A DNA stretch of 64,000 nt from assembly GCF_009569385.1 (NCBI RefSeq), contig NZ_WBOF01000001.1, positions 4,267,501 to 4,331,500 of the forward strand. Reading direction: 5' to 3'. Under the pieces are notes generated by a model. That model did not search any database. It saw only the letters and a list, made by a program, of their open reading frames with translations, and was not told the origin of the DNA. Source of the DNA: Streptomyces kaniharaensis (GTDB taxonomy: Bacteria > Actinomycetota > Actinomycetes > Streptomycetales > Streptomycetaceae). The translations under genes and the position numbers were made by a program. Position 1 is the stretch's first letter. Every line of letters starts with the position of its first letter. Of this stretch, positions 36,203 to 45,219 are shown piece after piece.

Positions 36203-37303
36203 TCAGGCGCGGTGCACCGTGATGGTGGTCCAGGCGCCGACGTGGATCCGGTCTCCGTCGTTCAGCGGCACGGCGACGTGCGGGGCGACCGGCTCGGGGC
36301 CGCCGTTCATCGTCGTGCCGTTGGTGGAGTCCTGGTCGACCAGCACCCAGCTGCCGTCGGCCTGTTCGGCGAGCAGCGCGTGCTGGTGCGAGGCGCCCGG
36401 GTCCTCCGGCGGCACCGACAGATCGATCTCCGGCACGGTGCCGCGGTGCTGGCTGCGCCGGCCGATCCGCAGCTGGCCGCGGCCGGTCAGCGGGATGCGG
36501 CGCTCGGGGCAGTACGGCGGGAAGAACAGGCCGGCCGCCTCGGGGCCGCTGCGGGCCATCATCTCGGTGAAGTACTCGCGGTCGGCGGTGACCACCGCGA
36601 TCCAGTTGGTCCGCACCGGCTGCGGCTGCGGCTGCGCGGCCTCGGGCTGCGGGTACGGTGGCATCGGCGGGGCCAGGTTGAACGAGGTGCCGAAGTCGCG
36701 GTTGCCCGTGCCGGCGTAGACCGGGCCGGAGTCCTCACGACCGGGGGCCTCGGGGAACGCGCCTTCCGAAGGAGGGTAGCCGTAGGTGTGGGCGGGCGCG
36801 GGAGCCTGCGGCTGCTGGACGGGCAGCTGGACGCCGTCCGGCTCGGCCGGCGGGGCGGTGCCGCCGTACGCCGCCGGGATGTTCAGCGGGGCCGGCGGCC
36901 CGACCGGCGGCGGCACCGGGGCGCCCATGCCGGCGGCCGGGGCCTGGCGGCGCGAGGGCGTGGACAGGTCGTAGTCGTACCCGCACTCCTCGCAGAACCG
37001 GCCGGTCTGCGGGCTGCGGCAGATCGGGCAGATCACCAGGCCCTCGGTGAGGTCCGGGAAGGCCTGCGCGGCGGGCGGCGGGACGGCCCCCGGCGGGGGC
37101 GGCGGCACGGCACCCGGCATCGCGCCCGGCGGGACGGCGCCCGGAGGCATCGGCGGAGGCGGCACGGGCGCCCCGTACGGCGCTCCTCCGTGCACCCCCG
37201 GGTGGGCCCCGGGCTGCGCCGGGGCCGGCGGAGTCATCGGAAAGCCGCAGAAGTCGCACCAGTCCTCGGCCTGCGACTCATGGCCCCTCGGGCAGATCGG
37301 CAT
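36203..37303 (-). CDS. Zinc-ribbon and FHA domain protein
   Basis: A 366-residue reader protein. An N-terminal Cys/His ribbon (CPRGH...WCDFCG) is followed by a long Pro/Gly/Ala linker and a second ribbon (ICPICRSPQTGRFCEECG, Cys92, 95, 104, 107). After another linker comes a C-terminal FHA domain: LRIGRRSQHRGTVPEIDLS, ASHQHALL and DSTNGTTMNG, the loops that hold phosphothreonine. FHA domains bind phosphothreonine on kinase substrates. The second of two adjacent ATGs is chosen for ribosome-site spacing (GAGGGGG). It is the last gene of the cluster, so a likely reader of the PknG-like kinase. Confidence 0.92.
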   Translation of the reverse strand: MPICPRGHESQAEDWCDFCGFPMTPPAPAQPGAHPGVHGGAPYGAPVPPPPMPPGAVPPGAMPGAVPPPPPGAVPPPAAQAFPDLTEGLVICPICRSPQTGRFCEECGYDYDLSTPSRRQAPAAGMGAPVPPPVGPPAPLNIPAAYGGTAPPAEPDGVQLPVQQPQAPAPAHTYGYPPSEGAFPEAPGREDSGPVYAGTGNRDFGTSFNLAPPMPPYPQPEAAQPQPQPVRTNWIAVVTADREYFTEMMARSGPEAAGLFFPPYCPERRIPLTGRGQLRIGRRSQHRGTVPEIDLSVPPEDPGASHQHALLAEQADGSWVLVDQDSTNGTTMNGGPEPVAPHVAVPLNDGDRIHVGAWTTITVHRA

Positions 37304-37376
37304 CATGTCCCCCTCAATACGAGCCGGCTTGGGGCGGCGGTCGCGCCGGGCCGCGGCCCGGTCACGTCTTCAGCGG

Positions 37377-38729
37377 TCACTTCTTCACACGTACCGTCTT
37401 GGTCGACCGGGTCTCGAGGGTCATCGAGTCGGCCTCGCTCACGTTCTTACGGAACCGAACCGTACCCTCCTTCGCGTCGACGACGTCCACCACCTTCTGG
37501 AGCAGCTTGAAGGTGCCGTCGTTCCCGGTCGCGTGCGCGATGCGGACGGCGGCGCCCAGCTTGGCCGTCGCGGTGTCGACGTCCCCGGCGCGGTGCGCCT
37601 CCAGGCCCTCCTGGATGGAGGAGGCGAGCTCGGCCTGCCCGGTGTAGTGGGCGACCTGCGGGCTGATCCGGGTGGAGGAGGCCAGGTCGTCCGTCCAGAC
37701 GGCCTTGACCAGGCCCTGGGAGAGCACCTCGGGGGTGCCGCCGGCCTGCGGGGGCAGCACCAGGCTGATCCGGGCGGCGAGCATCTCGTTGCCGATCGGG
37801 GCGGCCGGGACCTCGACGCAGACGTGGTAGTCGCGGCTCTCGTCGCCCCAGGAGCCGGTCGGGTAGTCGCCGGCCCGCGGTCCGGCCTCGGTGCGCCGGG
37901 CGGTGAGGTCCTCGACGGAGGGGGCGACCTGCTTGACGAACTTGACGGTGGCGTTGGCCGGGGTCCAGATCCGCAGGGCGACGTCGGCGACCTGCTTGCC
38001 CATCGCGCCGGCCATCATCGAGCGGAAGTCGTCGGCCAGGCCCGCGGGTTCGGCGACGATGTCGACGGTGCCGAGCAGCGCGGAGGAGATCCTGCGCAGT
38101 TCGTCGATCTTCCAGTCGGTGCCGACGCCGCGGCAGTCCGCGGTGAAGTGGCCGGTGACGCGCTCGATGGCCTTCTCCAGCTCGGCCGCCGACTCGTGCT
38201 CGTTCTTGCCGTCGGTGAGCAGGATGGCGTGCCGGATCGGGATGTCCCGGCGGGTCAGGAAGAGCTTGTCGGCCTTGGCCAGCCAGGTGCCCATGGCGGT
38301 GCCGCCGGCGGCTGTGAGCCGCCGCAGCGCCTCCTTGGCGTGGTCGCGGGTGGTGCCGGAGGCGATCGCGAGGGTGCCGTCGCCGGGGTAGATGTCGCGG
38401 GCCTCGTGGGTGCCGGCGACGACGGCGAAGGCGGTGCCGTCGCGCAGCGCGTCGATGGCGGCGGCGGTGGCCTCGCGGGCACCGTTGATCTTGGTCTTCG
38501 GGTAGTCCATCGAGCCCGAGCAGTCGACCAGGATGACCACGGCGGTCGCGGCGTCGGTGCCCTGCGGTCCGGCGTCGGCGATGCCGAGCGGACGGCCGCC
38601 GGAGGTGCCGCCGCCGGTCGCGGTGACGGTGACGATGGCGTTGACCTCGCGGGCGCCGTCGGCGAGGAACTCGTTCTGGAAGATGTCCACGTCGAACCTG
38701 GGCAGGTTCGGCTTAGCCAGTGTTGCCAT
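37377..38729 (-). CDS. von Willebrand factor A domain protein
   Basis: A 450-residue cytosolic protein. The VWA domain (about residues 60-240) has an intact metal-ion site: DCSGSMD (DxSxS), the Thr in GGTAMG and the Asp in LLTDGKNEH. The C-terminal part (AHYTGQAELASSIQEGLEAHRAGDVDTATAKLGAAVRIA) is helical and repeat-like. VWA proteins are scaffolds or ligand binders. It sits between the PP2C phosphatase and the FHA gene, all on one strand with gaps below 95 bases, so it probably belongs to the same signalling complex. Confidence 0.92.
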   Translation of the reverse strand: MATLAKPNLPRFDVDIFQNEFLADGAREVNAIVTVTATGGGTSGGRPLGIADAGPQGTDAATAVVILVDCSGSMDYPKTKINGAREATAAAIDALRDGTAFAVVAGTHEARDIYPGDGTLAIASGTTRDHAKEALRRLTAAGGTAMGTWLAKADKLFLTRRDIPIRHAILLTDGKNEHESAAELEKAIERVTGHFTADCRGVGTDWKIDELRRISSALLGTVDIVAEPAGLADDFRSMMAGAMGKQVADVALRIWTPANATVKFVKQVAPSVEDLTARRTEAGPRAGDYPTGSWGDESRDYHVCVEVPAAPIGNEMLAARISLVLPPQAGGTPEVLSQGLVKAVWTDDLASSTRISPQVAHYTGQAELASSIQEGLEAHRAGDVDTATAKLGAAVRIAHATGNDGTFKLLQKVVDVVDAKEGTVRFRKNVSEADSMTLETRSTKTVRVKK

Positions 38730-38822
38730 GGGCCGGTGGCTCCCGTCGGGATGAGGGGTTGATGCGCTTCGGTCGGTGGGCCCGCCCGGCGGGCCGCGGG
38801 CGGCGCCGGGCGGGACGGGCCG

Positions 38823-40178
38823 TCAGGCCGTCGGCGGGTGCGGCGGTTGCGGCGGGATGGGCGGCACTCCGGGTACTCCGGGCAGTCCGGGCGCGTCCGG
38901 GGCGCCCGGCGGTCCCGCAGCGGGTGCCGGAGGGGCCGGAGCCGGGGCCGGGGGCAGCGGGGCGGCGGGGGAGCCGATCACCGGGATGTTCGGCAGCGTC
39001 GGCTCGTAGTCCTCGTAGTCCTCGTAGTCCTCGTCGTCCTGGGGCGCCCCTGCGGCCGCGGCACCGGCCGGGGCGACGGCCGGCATGTCCAGCGCGGTCG
39101 GCGTCCGCTCGGCCTCGACGGCCTCGCGCGGCGGCGGGTCGATCGGCAGGACGGCGACCGTGATGTTGTCGTGGCCGCCAGCGGCGACGGCGAACTTCAC
39201 CAGGGTCTGCGCCGCCGCGAGCGGCTCGGTGCGGGCGTCCGGCCGGACGTAGTAGGCCAGGTCGGTGGCGGCCTCGGCGTAGTTCCAGAGGCCGTCGGTG
39301 CAGATCAGCAGCACCCCGGGGACGTGCGGGGTGAAGTCGAGGGTGTGCGGGACGACCTCCTCGGCGTCGGCGCCGAGCCAGCCGGTGATCGCGTGGGCGC
39401 GCGGGTCGGCGTAGGCCTCGGCCTCGCCCATCAGCCCGGCCTCGACCATCCGGGCCGCCCAGGAGTCGTCCTGGGTGAGCCGGAACGGCTCGGCGGCGGC
39501 CCGGTCGTCCGGGATCCAGTAGGCCCGGGTGTCGCCGACCCAGCCGATGGTGATCCGGCCGCCGGCCGCTATCGCGCTGACGTAGGTGCAGGCGGGCGCG
39601 TTGAGGTCGGGCCGGGCGGGCCCGGCGCCGTCCTCGGCGAGGTCGGCGACCGCCCTGGCGGCGTCGGCGATGGCCTGGCGCATCGCGGCGCCCGGCTCCC
39701 GGCCTGCCTCCAGGGCGCTCAGCAGTGACTCGGAGGCGGCGTCGACGGCGGTCGCGGAGGCCTCGTCCGGCCGGTCGGAGGAGGAGACGCCGTCGCACAC
39801 CACGGCGACCACGACCGGCTCGCCGCCGGGCAGCGAGGTGGCGGCGACGGTGAACGAGTCCTCGTTGCGGTGGTGGCGCACGCCGCGGTCGCTGACCCCG
39901 GCGACGCCCGCGAGGGCCTTCTCCATGTGGTCGCGCGGCCGCGGCTGCGCGCCGCCGCAGGCCTCGCAGTAGCCGTCGGCGGTGACCTGCGCCAGGCCGC
40001 AGTGCACGCAGACCGGCCCGTGGTGGGACGGGACGGCCTCGGCGTGGGCGGCGGCCCAGCTCGCGGGCATCGCGCCCGGCGCCGGCCGGCCGTCCCGGCC
40101 GGTCCCGCAGGCGCCGCAGAAGGCGTCCTCCGGGTCCAGCGGCTCGGAACAGCTCGGGCACACGGTCTGCTGCGGCAT
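38823..40178 (-). CDS. PP2C-type Ser/Thr phosphatase with N-terminal zinc ribbons
   Basis: A 451-residue phosphatase. Two ribbons open the protein: Cys7, 10, 21, 24 and Cys57, 60, 71, 74, the latter in VTADGYCEACG. The PP2C domain (about residues 90-345) carries the metal residues in VSDRGVRHHRNEDSF, VVCDGVSSS, GWVGDTRAYW, LICTDGLWNY and GGHDNITV. A DDEDYEDYEDYE acidic patch and a Pro-rich tail follow. It is expected to reverse phosphorylation by the kinase whose gene ends 3 bases upstream. Confidence 0.95.
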   Translation of the reverse strand: MPQQTVCPSCSEPLDPEDAFCGACGTGRDGRPAPGAMPASWAAAHAEAVPSHHGPVCVHCGLAQVTADGYCEACGGAQPRPRDHMEKALAGVAGVSDRGVRHHRNEDSFTVAATSLPGGEPVVVAVVCDGVSSSDRPDEASATAVDAASESLLSALEAGREPGAAMRQAIADAARAVADLAEDGAGPARPDLNAPACTYVSAIAAGGRITIGWVGDTRAYWIPDDRAAAEPFRLTQDDSWAARMVEAGLMGEAEAYADPRAHAITGWLGADAEEVVPHTLDFTPHVPGVLLICTDGLWNYAEAATDLAYYVRPDARTEPLAAAQTLVKFAVAAGGHDNITVAVLPIDPPPREAVEAERTPTALDMPAVAPAGAAAAGAPQDDEDYEDYEDYEPTLPNIPVIGSPAAPLPPAPAPAPPAPAAGPPGAPDAPGLPGVPGVPPIPPQPPHPPTA

Positions 40179-40181
40179 CGG

Positions 40182-42713
40182 TTACACCCACGTCCTGGGG
40201 CGGGCACGGTTGGCCCGTTCCACCATCTCGATCCTGGTCTCGGCCCGGTCGGCCAACCGGGCGAGTACCCGGTATGACTGTTCCAGGGCGAAGCGCAGTT
40301 CCCGCTCCTGTGCGGGGCGTCCGAGCACGGTCGGGTGACCGTGCCGGTCGGCGCCCGCGGCGCCCGCGGTGACCCAGCCGAGGGCCGCGTCGAGCACCTC
40401 GACGGACAGCTCCTCGCGGCGGCGGTCGTCCAGCCGAAGCGCCGTCAGCTGGTCGGAGCCGGCCGCGAGGTCGGCGCCGAGCGGTTCGGTGGCGGTGCGC
40501 TCGCGCAGCCGGGCGCGGACGGCGGCGATCCGGGCGGCGGTGTACTGGCTGGAGGTGGCCGGGATGGACTCCAGGACCTGGACGGCGCCCGGCCGGTCGC
40601 CCTCGCCGAGGCGGACCCTCGCGAGGCCGAAGGCGGCGCTGAGGTAGGACTGGTCGGTGGTCCAGACGAGCCGGTAGAACTCGGCCGCGTCGCCGCTGTC
40701 GCCGAGCAGTTCCGCGCAGATGCCGAGGGCCAGCTTGGGGGCGCTCTCGCCGGGGAAGGCGTCGTAGACCGCGTCGAAGGCCTCGGCGGCGGCGCGCAGC
40801 GAGGCCTCGCTGGGTTCGCCGGGGCCGTCGGGGCCGTCGGGGCCGGCTGCGGCGCCGACCAGGGCGGCCAGGCCGCGGTACCAGACCACCCGCCAGTCGT
40901 CGGCGTGGTCCTGTTCCAGCGCGGCGAGCGCGGCGAGGGCCTCGGTGTGGCGGCCGAGTTCGAGCTGGGCGCGCAGTTCGCGCAGGCGGCGCTCGGCGGA
41001 GTCGACGGGCGCGCCGGCGAGGGCGGCGAGCGCCTCCTCGGGGTCGGTGGCGAGCAGGGTGGCGAGGAAGCCGGCGTTGGGGTCGGCGGGGTCGACCCGG
41101 GGGACGGGCAGCGCGAGGGCGGCGGCGGCCGGGTCGAGCGCGGCCACCCGGAGCTGTCCGGCCTGCTCGGTGGGCAGCACCAACTCGGTGTCGACGACGC
41201 GCAGTTCGGGCCCGAAGAGGGTGGAGAGTGCGGGTCGGGGCCGGTCGTCCTGGAGGGCCAGGATCTCGCGCAGCACGCCGGTGAGCTGGTCGGCCATTTC
41301 CTCGGCGGAGGCGAACCGGCGGGCCGGGTCCGGGTCGGTGGCGCGGACCAGGAAGCGGTAGTAGGACTCGTAGCGGGCGAAGACCTCGACGTCCTCGGGG
41401 CCGGGCAGCGAGTCGCGGTAGGTGGTGCTGTAGCCCTGGAAGTCGAAGGTGAGCACCGCGAGGGTGCGGGCCACGGTGTAGAGGTCGGAGGCGGGGGAGG
41501 GGCCGTGGGTGGCGATCTCCGGGGCCTGGTAGCCGACGGTGCCGTAGATCGGGCCGTCGTGGTCGAGGCGGCAGACGGCGCCCATGTCGATGATCTTGAG
41601 CGCGTCGCCGCTCTGGATCACGTTGTCGATCTTGAAGTCGCAGTAGATCAGGCCCCGGCCGTGCAGGTACCCGAGCGCGGGCAGCGCCTCCAGCGCGTAG
41701 GCGATCGCCTGCTCGACGGGCAGCGGATCGCGCCGCCCGTCCGGCGTGCGGCGGTCGTTGGCGATGTCCTTGAGCGACTTGCCGCCGACGTACTCCATGA
41801 CGATGTAGCCGTCGGTGGAGCCGGACGTCAGGTCCGGGTGCTCGGCGAAGTTGATGATCCGGACGATGTTCGGGTGGTCCACCTCGGCCAGGAACCGGCG
41901 CTCGGCGACGGCCGCGGCCAGCGCGTCCTCGTCCCCGGTGTTCAGCAGGCCCTTCAGCACGACCCACTTGTCGTTGACGCGGCGGTCCACCGCCAGGTAG
42001 ATCCAGCCGAGGCCGCCGTGCGCCAGGCAGCCCACGACCTCGTACTGCCCGCCGACCAGGTCCCCGTGGCGCAGCTTCGGCGTGAACGAGTACGGCGTCC
42101 CGCACTTGGTGCAGAAGCCGTCCGGGCGGCCCGGACGACCGTTCTTCTCCCGGCCCACCGGCGCGTCGCACTTGGCGCAGAACCGCTTGCGCTCCGGCAC
42201 CTCGGGGTCGACCAGCACCGCCAGGGACGGGTCGGCCGTCTCCACGGTCGGGACGGTCACCAGGCCGGCGCCGAGCCGGCTGCGGGCGCCCGCGCTGACG
42301 CTGCCGCGGGTGCTGCGCACCGAGACCGAGCGGCTGCTGCCGGTACGGGTCGAGCGGTGCGAGCGGGAGCGGCCGGACATCGAGCGGCTGCTGCCGGTGC
42401 GGGCCGACATCGAGCGGATCGAGCCGCTGCGCGCGGAGTCCCCGGAGATCCGGGCCGAGGGCACGTACGGCTGGGTGATCCCGGTGTCGCCGCCGGGCGC
42501 GGTGAGGCCGCACTCGTCGCAGTAGCCGTCGGCGTCGATGGTGCCGGAGCAGTCGCGCGGGCAGGGGGAGCCGGGGCCCGCCGTCTGCGGCGGCGCGGCG
42601 GTCGCGGTCCCGGTGCTCGCGCCAGCCGGGGCCAGCCCGCACTCGTCGCAGTAGCCGTCGGCGTCGATCGTCCCCGTGCCGGTGCAGTCCGGCCGTACGC
42701 ACGCCTCGCCCAT
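40182..42713 (-). CDS. pknG: PknG-like serine/threonine protein kinase
   Basis: An 843-residue soluble kinase. The order is two small ribbons (Cys22/25 and Cys65/68, both in DGYCDECG), an Arg/Ser-rich segment (94-147), a PknG-type ribbon (Cys179, 182, 201, 204), the kinase domain, and a long TPR-like region to the end. Lys254 (WVVLKG) is the ATP lysine and Asp359 (IYCDFKIDN) the catalytic base; DMG replaces DFG. Mycobacterial PknG has the same rubredoxin-kinase-TPR order and controls glutamate metabolism through an FHA protein. GlnX-, GlnH- and FHA-encoding genes in the same cluster support that role here. Confidence 0.93.
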   Translation of the reverse strand: MGEACVRPDCTGTGTIDADGYCDECGLAPAGASTGTATAAPPQTAGPGSPCPRDCSGTIDADGYCDECGLTAPGGDTGITQPYVPSARISGDSARSGSIRSMSARTGSSRSMSGRSRSHRSTRTGSSRSVSVRSTRGSVSAGARSRLGAGLVTVPTVETADPSLAVLVDPEVPERKRFCAKCDAPVGREKNGRPGRPDGFCTKCGTPYSFTPKLRHGDLVGGQYEVVGCLAHGGLGWIYLAVDRRVNDKWVVLKGLLNTGDEDALAAAVAERRFLAEVDHPNIVRIINFAEHPDLTSGSTDGYIVMEYVGGKSLKDIANDRRTPDGRRDPLPVEQAIAYALEALPALGYLHGRGLIYCDFKIDNVIQSGDALKIIDMGAVCRLDHDGPIYGTVGYQAPEIATHGPSPASDLYTVARTLAVLTFDFQGYSTTYRDSLPGPEDVEVFARYESYYRFLVRATDPDPARRFASAEEMADQLTGVLREILALQDDRPRPALSTLFGPELRVVDTELVLPTEQAGQLRVAALDPAAAALALPVPRVDPADPNAGFLATLLATDPEEALAALAGAPVDSAERRLRELRAQLELGRHTEALAALAALEQDHADDWRVVWYRGLAALVGAAAGPDGPDGPGEPSEASLRAAAEAFDAVYDAFPGESAPKLALGICAELLGDSGDAAEFYRLVWTTDQSYLSAAFGLARVRLGEGDRPGAVQVLESIPATSSQYTAARIAAVRARLRERTATEPLGADLAAGSDQLTALRLDDRRREELSVEVLDAALGWVTAGAAGADRHGHPTVLGRPAQERELRFALEQSYRVLARLADRAETRIEMVERANRARPRTWV

Positions 42714-42718
42714 CAACC

Positions 42719-44080
42719 TCAGCCCCCCTGTACCTGTCCGTCGACCGGCGCCCGGCCGGCCTCCTCGTGTGCGGTCTCGGCGTGCGCCGGCCGCAGCGAC
42801 TGCTGGAAGCGGGCCACCGCGGCGGCCGCCGCCCGCAGGTCGCAGGGCGCGCTCCACAACAGCCAGCGCGCCTTCTCGTACCGCTCGATCACTTCCGGGT
42901 CCTCGGCCACCCGCAGCCGGGCGGCCATCGCCTTGTACGCGTCCAGCCGGCCGCGCAGTTCCGCGCGGACGGCCAGCGGCTGGGTCACCTCGGTGAGCGA
43001 CTGCCGGGCCCGGGCCAGCTCCTTGGCGGCGGCGTCCTCCAGCGCGTCCAGCAGCGTCGCCAGCCGGATCCACTGCCCGTTCTGGCGCAACTCCAGTGCC
43101 GTGACGATCCGTTCGCGCAGCGCCGAGGCGGGGCCCGGGACGGCCGGCACGTCGCTGGCGGCTATCTTCGCCAGCACCTCGCCGCGCGCCCGGCGGGCCT
43201 CGGCCAGCGTGGCGTCGGCCCGCTGGAGCAGGTCGCCGACGCCCTGCAGGCGCTCCTCGGCGTCGTCGCGCAGCCGCAGCAGGTCCTCCAGCTCCAGCCG
43301 GACGCCGTCCAGCGCCCGCCCGGCCCGGTCGAACCGCTCGGTGTCCACCATCCCGGACGGGCAGGCGAAGGCGCCGCCCTCCGGCACGGTGCCGCGCTGG
43401 GCGGGCACCCGGGCCGGGCGCCACAGCGCCAAGGGGTCGCTGCGGACCTCGGCCCGCAGCTGCGTCAGGTCGGCGGCGAGCCCGGCCAGGTCGTCCCCCA
43501 GCGGGTGGCTGCCGATGTGCACGCCGAGCGAGGCGGCGAGGGTCTGCACCCGCTGCAGTTCGGCGAGCAGCAGGTCGATCCGGGCCGGCAGCGCGGACCA
43601 GACCGCGTCGGCGGCGCTGACCACCTCCAGGACGGTGGCGTACCAGGAGTTCATCCGGGCCATCAGCGCGTCCAGGCTGATCCGCTCGACCAGCTTGGCG
43701 GGCGCGCCCAGCAGTTGCGCCCCGTCCGGCAGCGCGCCGCCCGGGACGGTCACCGCGTCGCCGGTCAACAGCTCGCTCAGTTCGGCGAGTTCGGGTCCGC
43801 CGGGCTTGGCCTTGCGGGCCCGCACGGCGCGGGCCGAGGCCAGCGCCTCCGAGTAGCGGTCGAACAGCGCCCACAGCAGCGGCAGGCCCTGTCCTGCGAC
43901 GGCCCAGCGTTCCTGTGTCCGCCCGGTCAGCTCCGCGCCGTCGAGCAGCCGCAGTCCCGGATGGTCCTGCAGGGCCAGCAGCGCCGACTCGACCGCGTCG
44001 CGCTCCGCGCCGAGGCGCGCCAGCGCGCGGTCCACCTCCTCCCGGCTCAGTACCGGGCCAGCAGATGCCACCCCGTCCAT
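42719..44080 (-). CDS. Uncharacterised helical protein of the pknG cluster
   Basis: A 453-residue, almost wholly alpha-helical soluble protein rich in Ala, Leu, Glu and Arg, with coiled-coil character (LEDLLRLRDDAEERLQGV, EDAAAKELARARQSLTEV). I recognise no catalytic motif, signal peptide or membrane segment. Its gene ends 5 bases before the pknG start, so the two are surely cotranscribed. A structural partner or adaptor for the kinase is the best inference. The ATG at 44080 is preferred over the first in-frame start at 44131. Confidence 0.85.
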   Translation of the reverse strand: MDGVASAGPVLSREEVDRALARLGAERDAVESALLALQDHPGLRLLDGAELTGRTQERWAVAGQGLPLLWALFDRYSEALASARAVRARKAKPGGPELAELSELLTGDAVTVPGGALPDGAQLLGAPAKLVERISLDALMARMNSWYATVLEVVSAADAVWSALPARIDLLLAELQRVQTLAASLGVHIGSHPLGDDLAGLAADLTQLRAEVRSDPLALWRPARVPAQRGTVPEGGAFACPSGMVDTERFDRAGRALDGVRLELEDLLRLRDDAEERLQGVGDLLQRADATLAEARRARGEVLAKIAASDVPAVPGPASALRERIVTALELRQNGQWIRLATLLDALEDAAAKELARARQSLTEVTQPLAVRAELRGRLDAYKAMAARLRVAEDPEVIERYEKARWLLWSAPCDLRAAAAAVARFQQSLRPAHAETAHEEAGRAPVDGQVQGG

Positions 44081-44252
44081 CCTTCCTTGCGTCCGATCCG
44101 GCCGTGGACAGCGCCGGATCTCCCCGTACACGACGGGTCTCCCCGTGGTGATCGTCCCGAACCCTAACCGGTGGTCCTTCGGACGGAGCGGGCGCGGGGC
44201 GTCAAGACCGCGTCAACGGCGTGCTGACGTGCCGCCCGCGCCCGCCGGGCCG

Positions 44253-45203
44253 TCAGCGGGCCGCCGTGCCCGGCCAGTAGTGGTCGGCCTCGTTGAGCAT
44301 GTACGGCTTGAGCCACCGCTCGTACGAGCTGCGCCAGGCGCCGCTCGCGTAGTAGTCGGCGAGCACCTGGTTGACCCGTGCGGTGAGATCGGGGCTGTCC
44401 TTCGACACCGCGACGCCGATCACCTCCGGCTGCACCTCGCCGTCCACGATCCGCACGGTCTGGTCCTGGGCGGCCTGACCGGCCGCCAGGCCGTCGTCGG
44501 TCATGGTGGCGTCGATCTTGCCGAGTTGCATGAGAACCAGGCAGTCCAGCTGGTTCTCCACCACCGTGAGCGCCTTGGCGGTCTTCTTGTCGTTGAGCAC
44601 GTTGAAGGCCGTGGAGCCCTTCGCGGCGCACACGGTCTTGCCGTTGATCGCCTCGTCGACGCTCTTCACCGGGGACGACCGGGGCACCAGGACCCGCTGG
44701 GTGATGTTGAAGTACGGCTTGGAGAAGGCGACGTCCTCCATCCGCTTGCAGTTGACGGTCATGGTGCGGACGATCAGGTCGACCCGGTGCTTCTGGACGG
44801 CGTCGACCCGGTCGGCGGTCGCCACCGGCTTGAGCACCACCTTGTCCGGGTCGCCCATGATCGCGGCGCCGATCGCCCTGGCGAGGTCGATGTCGAAGCC
44901 CTCGATCTGGCCGGTGTTGGGGTTGCGGGCGCCCCAGCGGTAGCTGTTCTGGTCCACGCCGATCACCAGGCTGCGCTTGGCCTTGATGGCCTTCACCGCC
45001 GGGCCGTCCTCGCTGCTCGGCGGGACGCTCCGGTAGATGTCGCAGGGATCGGCCTGCGCTTCCTGTGCCGCCTGCGGTGCGGCCGTCCCCACGGTGGCGG
45101 CCGGTGCGGCGCCGGACGGGCCGCCCCCGCCGAGCACGGCGGCGCAGGACGCCAGCAGCGCCAGCGCCGTCACCGACCGGGTCCGTACGGTCCCCTTGCG
45201 CAT
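44253..45203 (-). CDS. glnH: GlnH-like amino-acid-binding lipoprotein
   Basis: A 316-residue extracellular solute-binding protein of family 3. The lipobox is LLASC with Cys20 as the lipidated residue. The bilobal domain (about residues 75-305) has SLVIGVDQNSYRWGARN, EGFDIDLARAIG, VDLIVRTMTVNCKRMEDVAFSKPY and the C-terminal YERWLKP. No amino-acid ABC permease is nearby. In Mycobacterium, GlnH works with the membrane protein GlnX to report external Asp/Glu to PknG; the same gene order here (glnX-glnH-...-pknG) supports a sensing, not transport, role. Confidence 0.9.
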   Translation of the reverse strand: MRKGTVRTRSVTALALLASCAAVLGGGGPSGAAPAATVGTAAPQAAQEAQADPCDIYRSVPPSSEDGPAVKAIKAKRSLVIGVDQNSYRWGARNPNTGQIEGFDIDLARAIGAAIMGDPDKVVLKPVATADRVDAVQKHRVDLIVRTMTVNCKRMEDVAFSKPYFNITQRVLVPRSSPVKSVDEAINGKTVCAAKGSTAFNVLNDKKTAKALTVVENQLDCLVLMQLGKIDATMTDDGLAAGQAAQDQTVRIVDGEVQPEVIGVAVSKDSPDLTARVNQVLADYYASGAWRSSYERWLKPYMLNEADHYWPGTAAR

Positions 45204-45219
45204 CTGTCCGTCTCCCCCT

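Noticed and set aside
38713..42702. A 1329-codon minus-strand frame across the kinase and phosphatase genes
   Set aside because: Arg/Pro-rich composition in the wrong frame; the real kinase and PP2C genes occupy the same DNA with intact motifs.
40335..43856. A 1173-codon plus-strand frame opposite pknG
   Set aside because: Antisense shadow of the kinase and helical protein genes; no motifs and no ribosome-binding site.
44253..45203. GlnH-like protein as part of an amino-acid ABC importer
   Set aside because: No matching permease or ATPase is adjacent, and the context is the sensor-kinase cluster.
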